Positions 27,375-42,810 of a DNA stretch of 64,000 nucleotides are shown here, piece by piece. The stretch is from an uncultured Burkholderiales bacterium. Its GTDB lineage: Bacteria > Pseudomonadota > Gammaproteobacteria > Burkholderiales > Burkholderiaceae_A. Numbering within the stretch: position 1 is the first letter of the stretch; every line of letters begins with the position of its first letter. Position numbers and translations under genes: made by a program. The stretch covers positions 34,691 to 98,690 of the forward strand of contig CALMJH010000063.1 of assembly GCA_937864175.1 (NCBI GenBank), in the 5' to 3' direction. The notes below the pieces were generated by a model. It saw only the letters and a program-made list of their open reading frames with translations, had not been told where the DNA came from and did no database searches.

Positions 27375-27754
27375 GAGAAGAATCCTTCGTAGAGGGTGTC
27401 CGAGAAGCCGACAGCCAGTTGGGACTGCCACTCGAGGACGGGTCGCTTGATCAGAGTCGGATGAGCTAGGAGGAGTTCCACGGCAGAGGCCTGGTCCACC
27501 ATGGCCTTGCGACTCGCCTCGTCTAGCTTGCGCCAGGTGGTGCCCCTTGTGTTGACCAGGCTGTCATAGGGAAGGTGTTTGAGCCAACGAAGCAGAAGCT
27601 CGCGGTCGGGAGGCTGTTTTTTGAAATCGACAAAGGTAATGCTGACCTGATGGTCCACCAGCCAGCGCCGCGCCTTGCGGACGGTGTCGCAGTTGGTCAG
27701 GCCATAGAGGGTGACAGCGAGGTCGGGCAACTCAGTCGCCTCGCAGCAGATCAT
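27371..27754 (-). CDS. ArsC/Spx-family reductase-like protein (YffB type)
   Basis: 127 residues with a thioredoxin-like fold. [19 protein letters not shown] carries a single conserved cysteine, and later [12 protein letters not shown] and LIKRPVLEW are typical of the YffB/ArsC group. These proteins are often encoded between dapD and dapE, as here, and are thought to use glutathione; the true substrate is unknown, and arsenate reduction should not be assumed. The ATG at 27754 overlaps dapD by 23 bases; a TTG just after the dapD stop is a possible alternative start. Confidence 0.88.
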   Translation of the reverse strand: MICCEATELPDLAVTLYGLTNCDTVRKARRWLVDHQVSITFVDFKKQPPDRELLLRWLKHLPYDSLVNTRGTTWRKLDEASRKAMVDQASAVELLLAHPTLIKRPVLEWQSQLAVGFSDTLYEGFFS

Positions 27755-28568
27755 TGATGCTGGTTTTGGCGCGAGTCTGGGCGTCGACCCGTTTGACGAT
27801 GACCGCGCAGCTCAGCGCGTATTTGCCGTCGGACGAGGGCAGGCTGCCGGGCACGACCACGCTCCCCGAGGGCACTCGTCCAAAATGAATCTCACCAGTG
27901 GTGCGATCGTAGATGCGGGTGGACTGGCTGATAAAGACGCCCATGGAGAGCACGCAGTTCTCTTCGACAATCACGCCCTCGACGACCTCTGAACGGGCGC
28001 CAATAAAGCAGTTGTCTTCGATGATGGTGGGGTTGGCCTGAAGGGGCTCGAGAACCCCGCCAATGCCGACGCCGCCCGAGAGGTGAACATTCTTGCCGAT
28101 CTGGGCGCAGGAGCCCACAGTGGCCCAGGTATCGACCATGGTCCCCTCATCGACATAGGCACCGATGTTTACATAGGAGGGCATGAGCACGACGTTCTTG
28201 GCCAGGTACGACCCACGGCGGGCAACCGCAGGAGGGACGACGCGAATGCCCATGGACCGCAGGGTCTCGGGCGAGAGGCCCTCGAGTTTGGTGGGCACCT
28301 TGTCGAAGAACTGGAGCTGACCGCCAGAGACTGGCGTGTTGTCGGCGAGTCGGAAAGAGAGCAGGACTGCTTTTTTAATCCACTGATGGACGACCCACTG
28401 TCCGACCTGTCCCTCGGTCTTCTGGGCCACTCGGAGCTGACCGCTGTCGAGCGCGTCGATCACCTGGGCGACGGCCTCGCGGAGGTCGGCGGGGGCTTGG
28501 CTGGGGCTAATTCTGGTGCGGTCCTCCCAGGCGACATTGATCAGGGACTCGAGTTGGGCGGTGTTCAT
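27732..28568 (-). CDS. dapD: 2,3,4,5-tetrahydropyridine-2,6-dicarboxylate N-succinyltransferase DapD
   Basis: 278 residues. It transfers succinyl from succinyl-CoA to tetrahydrodipicolinate in the succinylase branch of lysine/diaminopimelate synthesis. The helical N-terminal domain precedes a left-handed beta-helix of hexapeptide repeats, including [20 protein letters not shown] and [18 protein letters not shown]. Length matches E. coli DapD (274). It stands upstream of the ArsC-like gene and dapE and 38 bases downstream of queF. Confidence 0.97.
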   Translation of the reverse strand: MNTAQLESLINVAWEDRTRISPSQAPADLREAVAQVIDALDSGQLRVAQKTEGQVGQWVVHQWIKKAVLLSFRLADNTPVSGGQLQFFDKVPTKLEGLSPETLRSMGIRVVPPAVARRGSYLAKNVVLMPSYVNIGAYVDEGTMVDTWATVGSCAQIGKNVHLSGGVGIGGVLEPLQANPTIIEDNCFIGARSEVVEGVIVEENCVLSMGVFISQSTRIYDRTTGEIHFGRVPSGSVVVPGSLPSSDGKYALSCAVIVKRVDAQTRAKTSINDLLRGD

Positions 28569-28606
28569 GGAGGCTCCGGGTTTTGTTCTGAGTGGGCAGT
28601 AGGGGT

Positions 28607-29041
28607 TTAGGCGAGGGGGGCCGGGTCTCGGACCGAAGGCTGTGCAGGGAAGTCGGCTAGGCTCACCACCGGGCTGGGCTGCCAGCCTTGTTTTCTGTGG
28701 TCGCAGACCACGGTGGTAAAGAGGCCCCCACGGACATACCAGCGGGCCGTCAGTCGCATATAGCGGGGCTGGGCAGCGGCTACCAGGTCGTCCAGGATGC
28801 GGTTGGTGACGGCCTCATGAAAGGCACCCTCGTTTCGATAGGACCACATGTAGAGCTTGAGGGCCTTGAGTTCGACATTCCGTTGGTCGGGGATGTAGTC
28901 GATGGTGAGGTGGGCGAAGTCGGGCTGGCCAGTAAGCGGACAGAGGCAGGTAAATTCGGGTACCTCGATGTGAATCTGGTAGTCGCGGCCAGGCTGGGGG
29001 TTGTCAAAGGTCTGGATGTTTTTTGACGGTTGGGTTGACAT
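28607..29041 (-). CDS. queF: NADPH-dependent 7-cyano-7-deazaguanine reductase QueF
   Basis: 144 residues, the short (YkvM-type) form. It reduces preQ0 to preQ1 in queuosine synthesis. The nucleophilic cysteine is in [15 protein letters not shown], followed by the QueF motif [16 protein letters not shown] and the histidine in [15 protein letters not shown] five bases before the ATG fits. It faces smc across an AT-rich 143-base gap. Confidence 0.95.
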   Translation of the reverse strand: MSTQPSKNIQTFDNPQPGRDYQIHIEVPEFTCLCPLTGQPDFAHLTIDYIPDQRNVELKALKLYMWSYRNEGAFHEAVTNRILDDLVAAAQPRYMRLTARWYVRGGLFTTVVCDHRKQGWQPSPVVSLADFPAQPSVRDPAPLA

Positions 29042-29149
29042 TTAAATCCTTGAGGATGCAAGCGGATCAGAGCATCAAAAACGAAATTACCGTTATTTAG
29101 CGTAATTTAGAGGTTATTTGGGCGATAAAAACGGCCAATTGCCCGGTGT

Positions 29150-29155
29150 TATTAT
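29150..29155 (+). promoter_or_regulatory. Candidate -10 box for smc
   Basis: TATTAT (5/6 match) lies about 30 bases before the chosen smc start in the AT-rich queF-smc gap. No good -35 hexamer is visible at 16-18 bases. The remainder of the gap shows no other recognisable element. Confidence 0.3.
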
Positions 29156-29184
29156 AGCGCAGCAACACTTTGGAGCCCATTGCC

Positions 29185-32100
29185 GTGCGCCTCACCCAGC
29201 TTCGTCTTTCTGGTTTTAAGTCTTTCGTCGATCCCACTACCTTGCAGGTTTCACGCCAATTGGTGGGCATCGTGGGGCCCAACGGCTGCGGCAAGTCCAA
29301 CGTGATCGATGCGGTCCGCTGGGTGCTCGGAGAATCCAAGGCCTCCGAGTTGCGCGGCGAGAACATGCATGACGTCATTTTTAACGGCTCAGCCAGCCGA
29401 AAGCCCTCCGGACGTGCCAGTGTTGAGCTGCTGTTTGACAACAGCCAGGGGCGTCTAGGTGGTCCGTGGGGCCGATTTGCCGAGCTCTCGGTCAAGCGAG
29501 TGCTCTCCCGTGATGGGCAGTCGAGTTACTACATCAACAACCAGCACGTCCGCCGAAAAGACGTCTACGACGTTTTCCTGGGAACGGGCCTGGGTCCTCG
29601 GGCCTACGCCATCATTGGACAGGGCATGATCTCCAGGGTCATCGAGTCCAAACCAGAGGAACTCCGAGTCTTTCTGGAGGAGGCAGCCGGGGTCTCTAAA
29701 TACCGCGAGAGGCGTCGGGAGACCGAGAACCGACTCACCGATGCCCGAGAGAACCTCTCAAGGGTCGATGACATCCGACTCGAGCTTGGCAAGCGCATTG
29801 AGCAGCTCACCAGCCAGGCCGAGGTCGCACAGGTCTACCAAGACAAGCAGACGCAGCGGGCGCAGCGACAGGGTCTGCTGTTGGCTCTTCGTCGGCAGGA
29901 GTCACTCGATGCCCTGGTCCGCCATCGACAGTCCCGCGGGGAAGAGGTGGTGGCGCTCGAGGCTGTGGCCGCTCAGGTGGCCGCACTGACGCGTGGTGTT
30001 GAGGAGGCGCGAGCCGTCTCCGACGAGGCCCAACAGTCGCTGTCGGCCGCACAGGCGGCGGTCTTCGAACTCAACACCAAGATCGCTGGCTTCGAGGCAG
30101 ACAACCGGGCCCAGCAGCAAAACAAAGAGCGAGCAATCGCAACCCTGGCCAGTGCGGCTGCCCAGCTCACGGCACTCGAGGCGCAGCAGGCGCAGGGCCA
30201 GGCAGATCAACTAGCCTTGAAGGCCCAGATGCTGGCCAGTCAACAACAACTGGCTCAGCAGCAGGCACTGGTCGATGCGGCACGTCAGGCTCTGACGCCC
30301 GAAGAATCGGCGGTCCTCCTGGCCAATGAGGCTTTGTCCGAGGCCCGAACCACTGCGGCTGCCAGCGAGGCAGAGCTTCGAGGGCTTGGAGCGCGGCTTG
30401 GCGAGCAGCGGTCCGCAGCCCAGCGACTCAGCAGTCGGCTTGCCGCGGCCGAGTCCGAGCTCGGCCAGCTGGAGACCATGGATCCTTCGGCCCTGTCTGG
30501 CGTGCAGACCCAGTTGCAGGAGGCGCGGGCCTTGGAGGCCCAGGCCCGAGGGGAACTCGACCGATGGGTGAGCCAGTGCGAGGCTGACGAGGCCGCCTTG
30601 GCCCAGAGTCGGCAGGCTGCCCAGGCGGCGACTGCTGAGCTCGACCGACTGACGGCTGAGCAGTCCGCCCAGTCGGCTTTGCTGGCGGCCCAGGAGTCCG
30701 ATGAGCGCGTGGATCCATGGCTTGCTCAGCATGCGCTGAAGGACCAGACTCGACTCTGGTCAGCTCTTCGTGTCGAGGAGGGCTGGCAAGTGGCTGTGGG
30801 CGCTGTTTTGGCAGACCGTATGGGGGCTCTGCAGACCAGCGAGGGACGCCTGGGTGATTTGGTTCGACTGGCCGATTCGCAACCACCCGGACGTGTAGTC
30901 TTTTTTTCGCCACCAACCCAGTCAGTGATCGTTGACGACAATAGCCTGGCCGCCAAGATTCAGGGGCAGACTGAGGCAGCCAACATGGCCCGTCACTGGC
31001 TCTCGGGGGTTCTGGTGGCTGAGTCGCTCGCCCAGGCCATGTCTCGCCGATCCAGTCTTCTGGAGTCTCAGTGTCTCGTCACGCGAGAGGGCCATCTGGT
31101 CGGTCGTCACGAGCTCAGGCTTTTTGGTCAGTCGGCCTCGGATGGGGCTGGTCTGCTGGCCCTGCGAGACCGACTCGAGGGACTCGAGAAGGCTCAGCGG
31201 GCCGCCGCCCTTGCCGCAGCCACTGCGCAGGAGGCCTTGAAGGCCCTTGAGGCACGGCTTTCTGAGGCCAGACGGTCTGCTGAGGCCAGTCGCCAGATGC
31301 TGGCCCGGACAACCGCCCGCTGTCACGAACTTGGGCTCATGGAGATTCGGCTTCAGGAGAAGGCCCAGCGACTCGGGGCAAAGACTCAGGCCCTGCAGGA
31401 GACCATCCAGACTGCTCGGTCTGAATTCAGTCAGGTGGAGCAGACCATCGCAGCCATTGAGCAGACCCAGGCCCAAGCAGATCAGGAGCGTGCCCGACTC
31501 CAGGCCGTTGTCGCCCAGGCCGTGGCATCGGCCCAGGAGGCTCAGAGTCGGCTCTCTCAGGCCCAGACCAGACTTCAATCCGCCCAGTCGGCCCTGCAGG
31601 AGTCCCGCCTGGCGGAACGTTCGCTGGAGGCCCGTCAGGAGTCGGTGGATCAGATGATCCGCGACCTCGCCAGCCGTGTGCTGGAGGTTCAGCATCGCCA
31701 ACAACAGGCCCAGGTCGAGCGACAGACGGCTGAAGACTTGCTGGCCCAAAGCCCGCTTCAGCAGGCTCTCACGGAGCGCCTGGGCCTTGAAGAAGCATTG
31801 GGGCTGGCTCGCCGTGAGGCTGATGACAAGTCTCAGGCCCTGCGAGAACTCGACGAGCAGCGGCTCTCTGCCGACCGTCAGGCCGGCCCCATTCGGGAGC
31901 GAATCGCCCAGGTGGATGCCGCTCTGGCCGCTGCCCAGGCCACCCTTGACCAGATCGACCAGCAGCTGGCCGACCAGTCCATCGACCTTGAGCCTATTTA
32001 TGCGGCCTGGCCCAATCGGATGCCGCCCGCCGACCTGCCCAAGCCGTCTACCCTGCAGACCGAGGTCAACCGGCTGACCAGAGAGATTGAGGCCTTAGGG

Positions 32101-32712
32101 CCTGTGAACCTCGCAGCACTCTCGGAGCTCGAACAGTCCCGAGAGCGGCAGACCTTCCTGGATGCCCAGGCGGCCGACCTGATGAGCGCTGTCGAGACAC
32201 TCGAGGATGCGATTCGCAAGATTGACCGTGAGAGCCGCGCGCTTTTGCAGTCCACCTACGACACGGTCAACACCAACTTTGGCAAGCTCTTTCCAACCCT
32301 CTTCGGTGGTGGGGAGGCCCGCCTGGTTCTCACCGGAGAGGAGATCCTGGACAGTGGGGTCCAGGTCATGGCCCAGCCGCCCGGCAAGAAAAACACCTCT
32401 ATTCATCTGCTCTCGGGCGGAGAGAAGGCGCTGACGGCCACCGCACTGGTCTTTGCGCTCTTCCAGCTCAACCCGGCACCGTTCTGCCTGCTCGATGAGG
32501 TCGATGCCCCGCTGGACGACCCCAATACCGAGCGACTCTGCCGGCTGGTCCGCGAGATGTCTACGGCGACCCAGTTTGTTTTCATCACTCACAACAAGAT
32601 TGCAATGGAATTGGCCGAACACCTCGTCGGGGTGACCATGCAGGAACAGGGGGTCTCACGCCTCGTGGCCGTGGACCTCGATGCAGCCAGTGCGCTGGCC
32701 GAAGCAGCCTAG
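29185..32712 (+). CDS. smc: Chromosome segregation protein SMC
   Basis: About 1175 residues. Walker A GPNGCGKSNVIDAVRWVLGE is near residue 30; two long glutamine/alanine-rich coiled coils flank a hinge near 515-650; the ABC signature LSGGEKALTATAL and Walker B PFCLLDEVDAPLDDPN are near 1075-1115. SMC dimers organise and segregate the chromosome with ScpA and ScpB, which are not encoded here. The GTG at 29185 (MRLTQLRLSGFKSFVDP) matches the usual SMC start and has GGAG nine bases upstream; a TTG at 29170 would add five residues. Confidence 0.97.
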   Translation: MRLTQLRLSGFKSFVDPTTLQVSRQLVGIVGPNGCGKSNVIDAVRWVLGESKASELRGENMHDVIFNGSASRKPSGRASVELLFDNSQGRLGGPWGRFAELSVKRVLSRDGQSSYYINNQHVRRKDVYDVFLGTGLGPRAYAIIGQGMISRVIESKPEELRVFLEEAAGVSKYRERRRETENRLTDARENLSRVDDIRLELGKRIEQLTSQAEVAQVYQDKQTQRAQRQGLLLALRRQESLDALVRHRQSRGEEVVALEAVAAQVAALTRGVEEARAVSDEAQQSLSAAQAAVFELNTKIAGFEADNRAQQQNKERAIATLASAAAQLTALEAQQAQGQADQLALKAQMLASQQQLAQQQALVDAARQALTPEESAVLLANEALSEARTTAAASEAELRGLGARLGEQRSAAQRLSSRLAAAESELGQLETMDPSALSGVQTQLQEARALEAQARGELDRWVSQCEADEAALAQSRQAAQAATAELDRLTAEQSAQSALLAAQESDERVDPWLAQHALKDQTRLWSALRVEEGWQVAVGAVLADRMGALQTSEGRLGDLVRLADSQPPGRVVFFSPPTQSVIVDDNSLAAKIQGQTEAANMARHWLSGVLVAESLAQAMSRRSSLLESQCLVTREGHLVGRHELRLFGQSASDGAGLLALRDRLEGLEKAQRAAALAAATAQEALKALEARLSEARRSAEASRQMLARTTARCHELGLMEIRLQEKAQRLGAKTQALQETIQTARSEFSQVEQTIAAIEQTQAQADQERARLQAVVAQAVASAQEAQSRLSQAQTRLQSAQSALQESRLAERSLEARQESVDQMIRDLASRVLEVQHRQQQAQVERQTAEDLLAQSPLQQALTERLGLEEALGLARREADDKSQALRELDEQRLSADRQAGPIRERIAQVDAALAAAQATLDQIDQQLADQSIDLEPIYAAWPNRMPPADLPKPSTLQTEVNRLTREIEALGPVNLAALSELEQSRERQTFLDAQAADLMSAVETLEDAIRKIDRESRALLQSTYDTVNTNFGKLFPTLFGGGEARLVLTGEEILDSGVQVMAQPPGKKNTSIHLLSGGEKALTATALVFALFQLNPAPFCLLDEVDAPLDDPNTERLCRLVREMSTATQFVFITHNKIAMELAEHLVGVTMQEQGVSRLVAVDLDAASALAEAA

Positions 32713-32727
32713 GACCATCGCCATCGC

Positions 32728-36762
<4,035 letters not shown>

Positions 36763-36790
<28 letters not shown>

Positions 36791-39384
36791 AGCAGGTCTT
36801 GCTCCAGGGTCACCTGTTGACGCTCGGTCGCCAGGGCCGATCCGCTCAGTAGGAAGACATCCTCAACGCGCTCGCCCAGGGTGGTGATCTTGGCACTCTG
36901 GACCTCGATCTGATGGCTGCTGAGGCAGTGGGCAATGGTGTAGAGAAGTCCGGGCCGGTCACTGGCCGTGACCGAGAGGTTGTAGAAAAGGCCTTGGTGA
37001 TCTGGGGTCAGTTCGACTTCTGGGGGAATGGGGAAATGGCGAGACTGCCGTGAGACCCTGCCTTTGATGGGATTGGTCAGGCCCTTGGTGTCCGAGAGGT
37101 GGGCAGCCAGGCCCGCCTCGACTAGGCTGATCATCTCCCGGGGGTGGCCAGGAAATTCACGGTGGTCCACCAGGAAGGCATCGAGGACGTAGCCCGTCTT
37201 GGTCGTATGAATGCGTGCCTCGAGGACGGGCAGGTTCTCTTGATCAAAGTAGGCCGTGAGCCGGGCAAAAAGCGCCGGCGCATCGGGCTGGTAGACCACC
37301 ACCTGAAGGCCTTCTTCGTTGGAGGCCAGGCGGGCAAAGACGATTGGGTCGGCACCGGCCGCACGATGGGCCAGAAGGCGGGCGTGCCAGGCCATGTCTG
37401 CGGCATCGTGCCGAAGGAAGTAGCCCAGATCGAGGCTGGCCCAGAAGGCCTGGACCTGCGTCAGGTCGCGACCGTAGAGCAGGAGAAGACGGCTGGCCTC
37501 CTCTCGTTTAGCGGCTAGGGCCTGCTCGCCGATGGCGGCCCGAGCCGCCTGAGGAGTCTCTGCCCTGAGGTAGGCCATGGTCTGCTGGTAGAGACTCTCG
37601 AGGAGTCTGGCCTTCCAGTTGTTCCAGACCTTTGGACTCGTTCCACGAATGTCAGAGACGGTCAGAAGGTAGAGGGCCGTGAGCCGCTCGGGGGTCTGGA
37701 CCAGTCGTGCGAAGGACTCAATGACCTCTGGATCGGCCAGGTCCTGCTTCTGGGCCACAGTAGACATGGTGAGATGGTGGGCAACCAAAAAGCACAAGAG
37801 CTCGGTGGTCTGGCGGTCGAGGCCATAGGCCTTACCAAATCTTGAGACTTCTTTTTCACCCAGGGTTGAGTGATCACCTCCACGGCCTTTGGCGATGTCG
37901 TGGAAGAGGGCGGCCAGAAAGAGGCGCCAGGGATCCGGAAAGTCTGACATGAGGGCGGTGAGACCAGGCAGTTCGTGAGCATGCTCGTGCATGGTGAGCC
38001 GCCGGAGATTTCGGATGACCTGCAGGATGTGCTGGTCCACGGTGTAGACATGGAAGAGGTCGTGCTGCATTTGTCCGACAATTCGTCGAAAGACCGGCAG
38101 CATGCGTCCCAGCAGCCCCAGGTTGTTGAGAATTCGCAGGCTGTGGACCATCCCCCGGCTCTCTTTGAAAATCTGGAGCAGCTGGGCCTTTTGGTGGGGG
38201 TCCTGGCGAAAGTCTGCGTCGACCCGGTCGCGAGCATTCCAGAGGGCCCTCAGGGTGCGGGCAGTCATGTCCCGCCGGCTGCTGTGGCGACACATGAGGA
38301 CGAAGGCCTCAAGGATTCGGTCGGGCCTTCGCTCAAAGACATGGTCGTCGCGCAGGTCGAGCAGACCCCGGGTAATTTGGAAGTCGTCGTCGATCTCACG
38401 GCTGTCTTGGTCGCTGCCCAGGGGGCTGGTCTCAGGTCTGCTGGTCGTCGTGGGTGAGCGGACGCGGCCGGAGGGAAAGAGGGTGGGCTCTAGGTTGGCC
38501 AGCAAAATGGCACTGACCTGCCAGACGATCTTGGCTGCACGGTAATAGCGTTGCATGAGCCACTCGCTGGCTCGACGGTTGTGACTGGACTCAATGCCCA
38601 TGCGCTTTGCAACAGCATTCTGAAGGTCGAAGACCAGGCGATCCTCACGGCGGCCAGCCGCCAGGTGCAGCTGGGCCCGGAGGGTCTGCAGAACTTGTTG
38701 TTGAGTCTTGAGGGCCTTGGCCTCCTCGACGGTGAGCAGGTCTTTCTCGACCAGGGACTCCCAGGTGGGACCGAGGTGAAAGGCTGTGCAGATCCAGTGG
38801 ATGACCTGGAGGTCACGAAGGCCACCGGGGCTCTCTTTGAGGTTGGGCTCGAGGGCGTAGGGCGTGTCTTGGTATCGGTGATGACGTTGGCGACGCTCAA
38901 GGAGCTTGCCCTGGGCAAAGGCGACCTGGTCGATGGTCTGGTGCCAGGCTGTCTGCAGGGCCTTGAGGCGTTCCGGGCGACCCACCAGAAGCCTTGCCTC
39001 GAGCAAGGCCGTGGCAACCGTGAGGTCGTCTCTGGCCTGAACCATGCACTCGCCTAGGGTTCGGACGCTGTGGCCAGCATCCAGGCCGGCATCCCAGAGG
39101 CTGTTGACAAAGGTGGTCAGCGGCTCGGAGAGATCACGGTCGGACAGACCATCGTCCACCAGGATCAGCAGGTCAATGTCTGAGTAGGGGCTGAGCTCGC
39201 CTCGGCCATAGCCACCGACGGCCAGGAGGTCTGCCCCGGCGAGGCCGGCCTGCTGCCAGAGGCCCTGGATGATCTGGTCGATGGACCTGCAGAGCCCGCG
39301 CATGAGGCTCTGGGCAGTCCGACGGCTGTCGTAGCCTCTGGCGTTGTCCGCCCGGGCCTGCGCAACCGCTTCTTTTGGGGTCAT
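36763..39384 (-). CDS. glnD: Bifunctional PII uridylyltransferase/uridylyl-removing enzyme GlnD
   Basis: 873 residues. The nucleotidyltransferase site [19 protein letters not shown] is near residue 60, the HD phosphohydrolase site ([16 protein letters not shown]) near 495, and two ACT domains that sense glutamine occupy the last 180 residues ([26 protein letters not shown]). It uridylylates PII proteins in response to nitrogen status. The ATG at 39384 overlaps the map stop as ATGA, which sets the start; the frame continues into map without meaning. Confidence 0.97.
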
Positions 39385-40184
39385 GCAGCCTTCAGACGCT
39401 GCCAGTCCGGGCTGCCCTCGGAGATGGTGAGGACCTCGAATCCGGTCTCTGTCACCAGCACGGTGTGCTCCCACTGGGCCGACAGGCTGTGGTCTTTGGT
39501 TACGATCGTCCAGCCATCGGCCAGTTCGCGAATCTCGGGCCGGCCCTGGTTGATCATGGGTTCGATGGTAAAGGTCATGCCAGGCGCCAGCCGCATGCCG
39601 CTGCCAGGTTTGCCGTAATGAAGAATCTGGGGATCCTCGTGGAAGACCTTGCCAATTCCGTGGCCACAGAACTCGCGGACGATGGAGTATCCAAAGCCTT
39701 CTGCGTATTTCTGAATGGCATGGCCAATGTCACCCAGCGTCTTGCCTGGCGCCACCTGCTCGATGCCCTTCCACATGGCTGCATGGGTGGCCTCGGCCAG
39801 CCGACGTGCAGCAACAGAGGGCGGGCCCACAAAAAACATTCGGCTGGTGTCCCCGTGGTAGCCGTTTTTGATGACGGTGATGTCAATGTTCAGAATGTCC
39901 CCGGCTTTGAGGACCTTGTTGCTGGGTACCCCGTGGCAGACCTGGTGATTGACCGAGGTGCAGATGGACTTGGGGTAGGGCGTGTAGCCCGGTGGGCAGT
40001 AGTTGAGTGGGGCCGGGATGGTGCCTTGGACGTTGACCATGAAGTCGTGGCAGAGCTGGTCGAGCTTTTCGGTGGTGACACCGGGCACGACATGGGGCTC
40101 AATGAAGTCCAGGACCTCACTGGCCAGACGGCCGGCCAGGCGCATGCCTTCTATGTCTTGCGGGGATTTGATTGAAACGGCCAT
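39381..40184 (-). CDS. map: Methionine aminopeptidase, type I
   Basis: 267 residues. It removes the initiator methionine from nascent proteins. Metal ligands are visible in DILNIDITVIKNGYHGDTSRMF (two aspartates), FCGHGIG (histidine) and TFTIEPMI plus the glutamate near the C-terminus. The map gene divergent from rpsB is conserved in many bacteria. No Shine-Dalgarno sequence precedes the ATG, while -10-like boxes are only a few bases upstream. Confidence 0.97.
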   Translation of the reverse strand: MAVSIKSPQDIEGMRLAGRLASEVLDFIEPHVVPGVTTEKLDQLCHDFMVNVQGTIPAPLNYCPPGYTPYPKSICTSVNHQVCHGVPSNKVLKAGDILNIDITVIKNGYHGDTSRMFFVGPPSVAARRLAEATHAAMWKGIEQVAPGKTLGDIGHAIQKYAEGFGYSIVREFCGHGIGKVFHEDPQILHYGKPGSGMRLAPGMTFTIEPMINQGRPEIRELADGWTIVTKDHSLSAQWEHTVLVTETGFEVLTISEGSPDWQRLKAA

Positions 40185-40197
40185 AAGTTGTTATAAT
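40168..40197 (+). promoter_or_regulatory. Candidate rpsB promoter
   Basis: TTGATT (40168-40173) and a perfect TATAAT (40192-40197) are 18 bases apart on the plus strand. Transcription would begin near 40204, leaving a leader of about 137 bases before rpsB. It overlaps the map start region. Confidence 0.6.
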
Positions 40198-40201
40198 CAT
40201 A
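40190..40201 (-). promoter_or_regulatory. Candidate map -10 boxes (possible leaderless or near-leaderless transcript)
   Basis: On the minus strand TATGAT (40201-40196) and TATAAC (40195-40190) lie just before the ATG at 40184. Initiation from either would leave zero to about five bases of leader. No convincing -35 is seen. Confidence 0.35.
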
Positions 40202-40203
40202 CG

Positions 40204-40340
40204 CTTTTTTGATGTTTTAACGTTTTGATTTTCACTTCGCGCACTTTTGGCGCAAGGGTGTGTCAGTTGGGCTTGTAAGCATGTGAGCCCCTTTGAGACA
40301 TTGCCAAAAGGCCGGAAACAACCCTTGCTAGGAGAAATGA
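40204..40340 (+). promoter_or_regulatory. rpsB 5' leader, possible S2 autoregulatory region
   Basis: The leader is long for this compact genome. It contains a hairpin with stem GGGCT/AGCCC (40269-40290) and ends with the ribosome site GGAGA (40331-40335). Ribosomal protein S2 is known to repress its own operon through the rpsB leader in other proteobacteria. Whether this leader does so is an inference. Confidence 0.35.
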
Positions 40341-41093
40341 ATGTCTGTATCAATGCGTGAAATGCTGGAGGCCGGTGTACATTTCGGCCATCAGACTCGG
40401 TTCTGGAATCCCAAGATGGCCCCCTATATCTTTGGCCATCGCAACAAAATCCACATCATCAATCTCGAGGCGACGGTCGCTCACATGACCGATGCCCTGA
40501 AGTTTGTTCGTCAGCTCTCGTCACGCCGCGGCAGCGTAATGTTTGTTGGAACGAAGCGGGCCTCCCGCGAGATCATGCAAGAAGAGGCCACCCGCGCTGG
40601 CATGCCCTTCGTAGACCAGCGCTGGCTTGGCGGCATGCTCACCAACTTCAAGACGGTGAAAACGTCGATCAAACGGCTCAAAGACATGGAAGCCTTGTCC
40701 CAAGACGGTGGCCTTGAGCGTATGTCCAAGAAAGAGGCCCTGACCCATACGCGGGAACTCGAAAAACTCAACAAGACGCTTGGTGGCATCAAAGAAATGG
40801 CCGGCCTTCCCGACGCGCTATTTGTTGTGGATGTCGGCTACCACAAGATCGCCATTCAAGAGGCGGTAAAGCTGGGCATCCCAGTGGTAGGTGTGGTCGA
40901 CACCAACCACTCACCAGAGGGCGTTGACTATGTCATCCCCGGCAACGACGATGCAGGCCGCGCTGTGCGGCTCTATGCGCGGGCCGTGGCGGATGCGATT
41001 CTGCAAGGCAAAAACGAGGCGGTCGCCGATGTCGTGGCGGCCGTTCAGCAGTCTGAGGAGTTTGTTGAGGTCGACGCAAGCCAGACGGCTTAG
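40341..41093 (+). CDS. rpsB: 30S ribosomal protein S2
   Basis: 250 residues. The opening [22 protein letters not shown] and later [28 protein letters not shown] and [22 protein letters not shown] are all characteristic. It is the first gene of the rpsB-tsf-pyrH-frr run. An intrinsic terminator between it and tsf probably attenuates transcription. Confidence 0.99.
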   Translation: MSVSMREMLEAGVHFGHQTRFWNPKMAPYIFGHRNKIHIINLEATVAHMTDALKFVRQLSSRRGSVMFVGTKRASREIMQEEATRAGMPFVDQRWLGGMLTNFKTVKTSIKRLKDMEALSQDGGLERMSKKEALTHTRELEKLNKTLGGIKEMAGLPDALFVVDVGYHKIAIQEAVKLGIPVVGVVDTNHSPEGVDYVIPGNDDAGRAVRLYARAVADAILQGKNEAVADVVAAVQQSEEFVEVDASQTA

Positions 41094-41112
41094 TCGATTC
41101 GGCCCAGCAGAC

Positions 41113-41140
41113 GGGGGGCTCTTCAAGGCCCCTTTTTTTT
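41113..41140 (+). terminator. Intrinsic terminator/attenuator between rpsB and tsf
   Basis: GGGGCT pairs with GGCCCC around a six-base loop and is followed by eight T (41133-41140). It would set a higher S2 than EF-Ts transcript level. Confidence 0.8.
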
Positions 41141-41165
41141 AACGATTGATTGTTTGGAGAGCAAA

Positions 41166-42047
41166 ATGGCAGAGATCACCGCATCGATGGTGAAAGACCT
41201 TCGTGAGAAGACGGATGCACCCATGATGGAGTGCAAAAAGGCCCTCACCGAGGCCGGTGGTGATATGGCCAAGGCTGAAGAGATTCTTCGCGTTCGCCTT
41301 GGAACCAAGGCCTCCAAGGCCGCCTCGCGCGTCGCGGCTGAAGGCATTGTCGCCATAGCGGTCGAGGGCAGTCAGGCGGCCATCCTTGAACTTAACTGCG
41401 AGACCGACTTTGTCGCCAAAAACGATGATTTTCTGGCCTTCGCCAACAACGTGGCCCGTCTCATCATCGCCAACCCGGTTCAGACCGTCGAGCAGGTCTC
41501 GGCCCTTGGACTTGGCGGCGGCACGGTGGAGAGTGTTCGAGCCGAGTTGGTCGGCAAAATCGGCGAAAACATGAGCCTGCGTCGTTTCGAGAAGTGTCAG
41601 GCAAAGGGCCGTTTCTATTCCTACATTCACGGCGGTGCCAAGATTGGCGTGCTGCTGGATCTGGTCGGCGGAGACGAGAGCCTCGGCCGTGACCTGGCCA
41701 TGCACATTGCGGCAGCCAAGCCCAAGGCCCTCGACGCCTCGGGCGTTGACGCAGGCCTCATCGAGGCGGAGCGTCGGGTGGCAGCTGAGAAGGCAGCCGA
41801 GTCTGGAAAGCCTGCCGACATTGTCGCCAAGATGGTCGAGGGGGCAGTGGCCAAGTTCATGAAAGAGGTGACCCTGATGGGCCAGGTCTTCGTGAAGGCC
41901 GAGGACGGCAAGCAGACGATCGAGCAGCTCCTGAAGTCCAAGGGGGCTTCACTAGACCGTTTCGTCCTCTATGTGGTGGGAGAGGGCATTGAGAAACAGG
42001 TGACCGACTTTGCCGCAGAGGTTGCCGCAGCCGCCCGCGCAGCTTAA
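41166..42047 (+). CDS. tsf: Elongation factor Ts
   Basis: 293 residues. It exchanges GDP for GTP on EF-Tu. The N-terminal UBA-like segment ([24 protein letters not shown]) and the core motif [14 protein letters not shown] are diagnostic. GGAGAG precedes the ATG at 41166; an upstream in-frame codon at 41154 adds only four residues and lies on the ribosome site. Confidence 0.98.
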   Translation: MAEITASMVKDLREKTDAPMMECKKALTEAGGDMAKAEEILRVRLGTKASKAASRVAAEGIVAIAVEGSQAAILELNCETDFVAKNDDFLAFANNVARLIIANPVQTVEQVSALGLGGGTVESVRAELVGKIGENMSLRRFEKCQAKGRFYSYIHGGAKIGVLLDLVGGDESLGRDLAMHIAAAKPKALDASGVDAGLIEAERRVAAEKAAESGKPADIVAKMVEGAVAKFMKEVTLMGQVFVKAEDGKQTIEQLLKSKGASLDRFVLYVVGEGIEKQVTDFAAEVAAAARAA

Positions 42048-42070
42048 GCAAAACAAGACCAGACACGAAC

Positions 42071-42793
<723 letters not shown>

Positions 42794-42810
42794 GCCTTCT
42801 GGAGATTGAG

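Noticed and set aside
27371..27754. Arsenate reductase as part of an arsenic resistance locus
   Set aside because: No arsR, arsB or acr3 is nearby; the dapD-dapE context and single cysteine fit the YffB/Spx-like group of unknown substrate.
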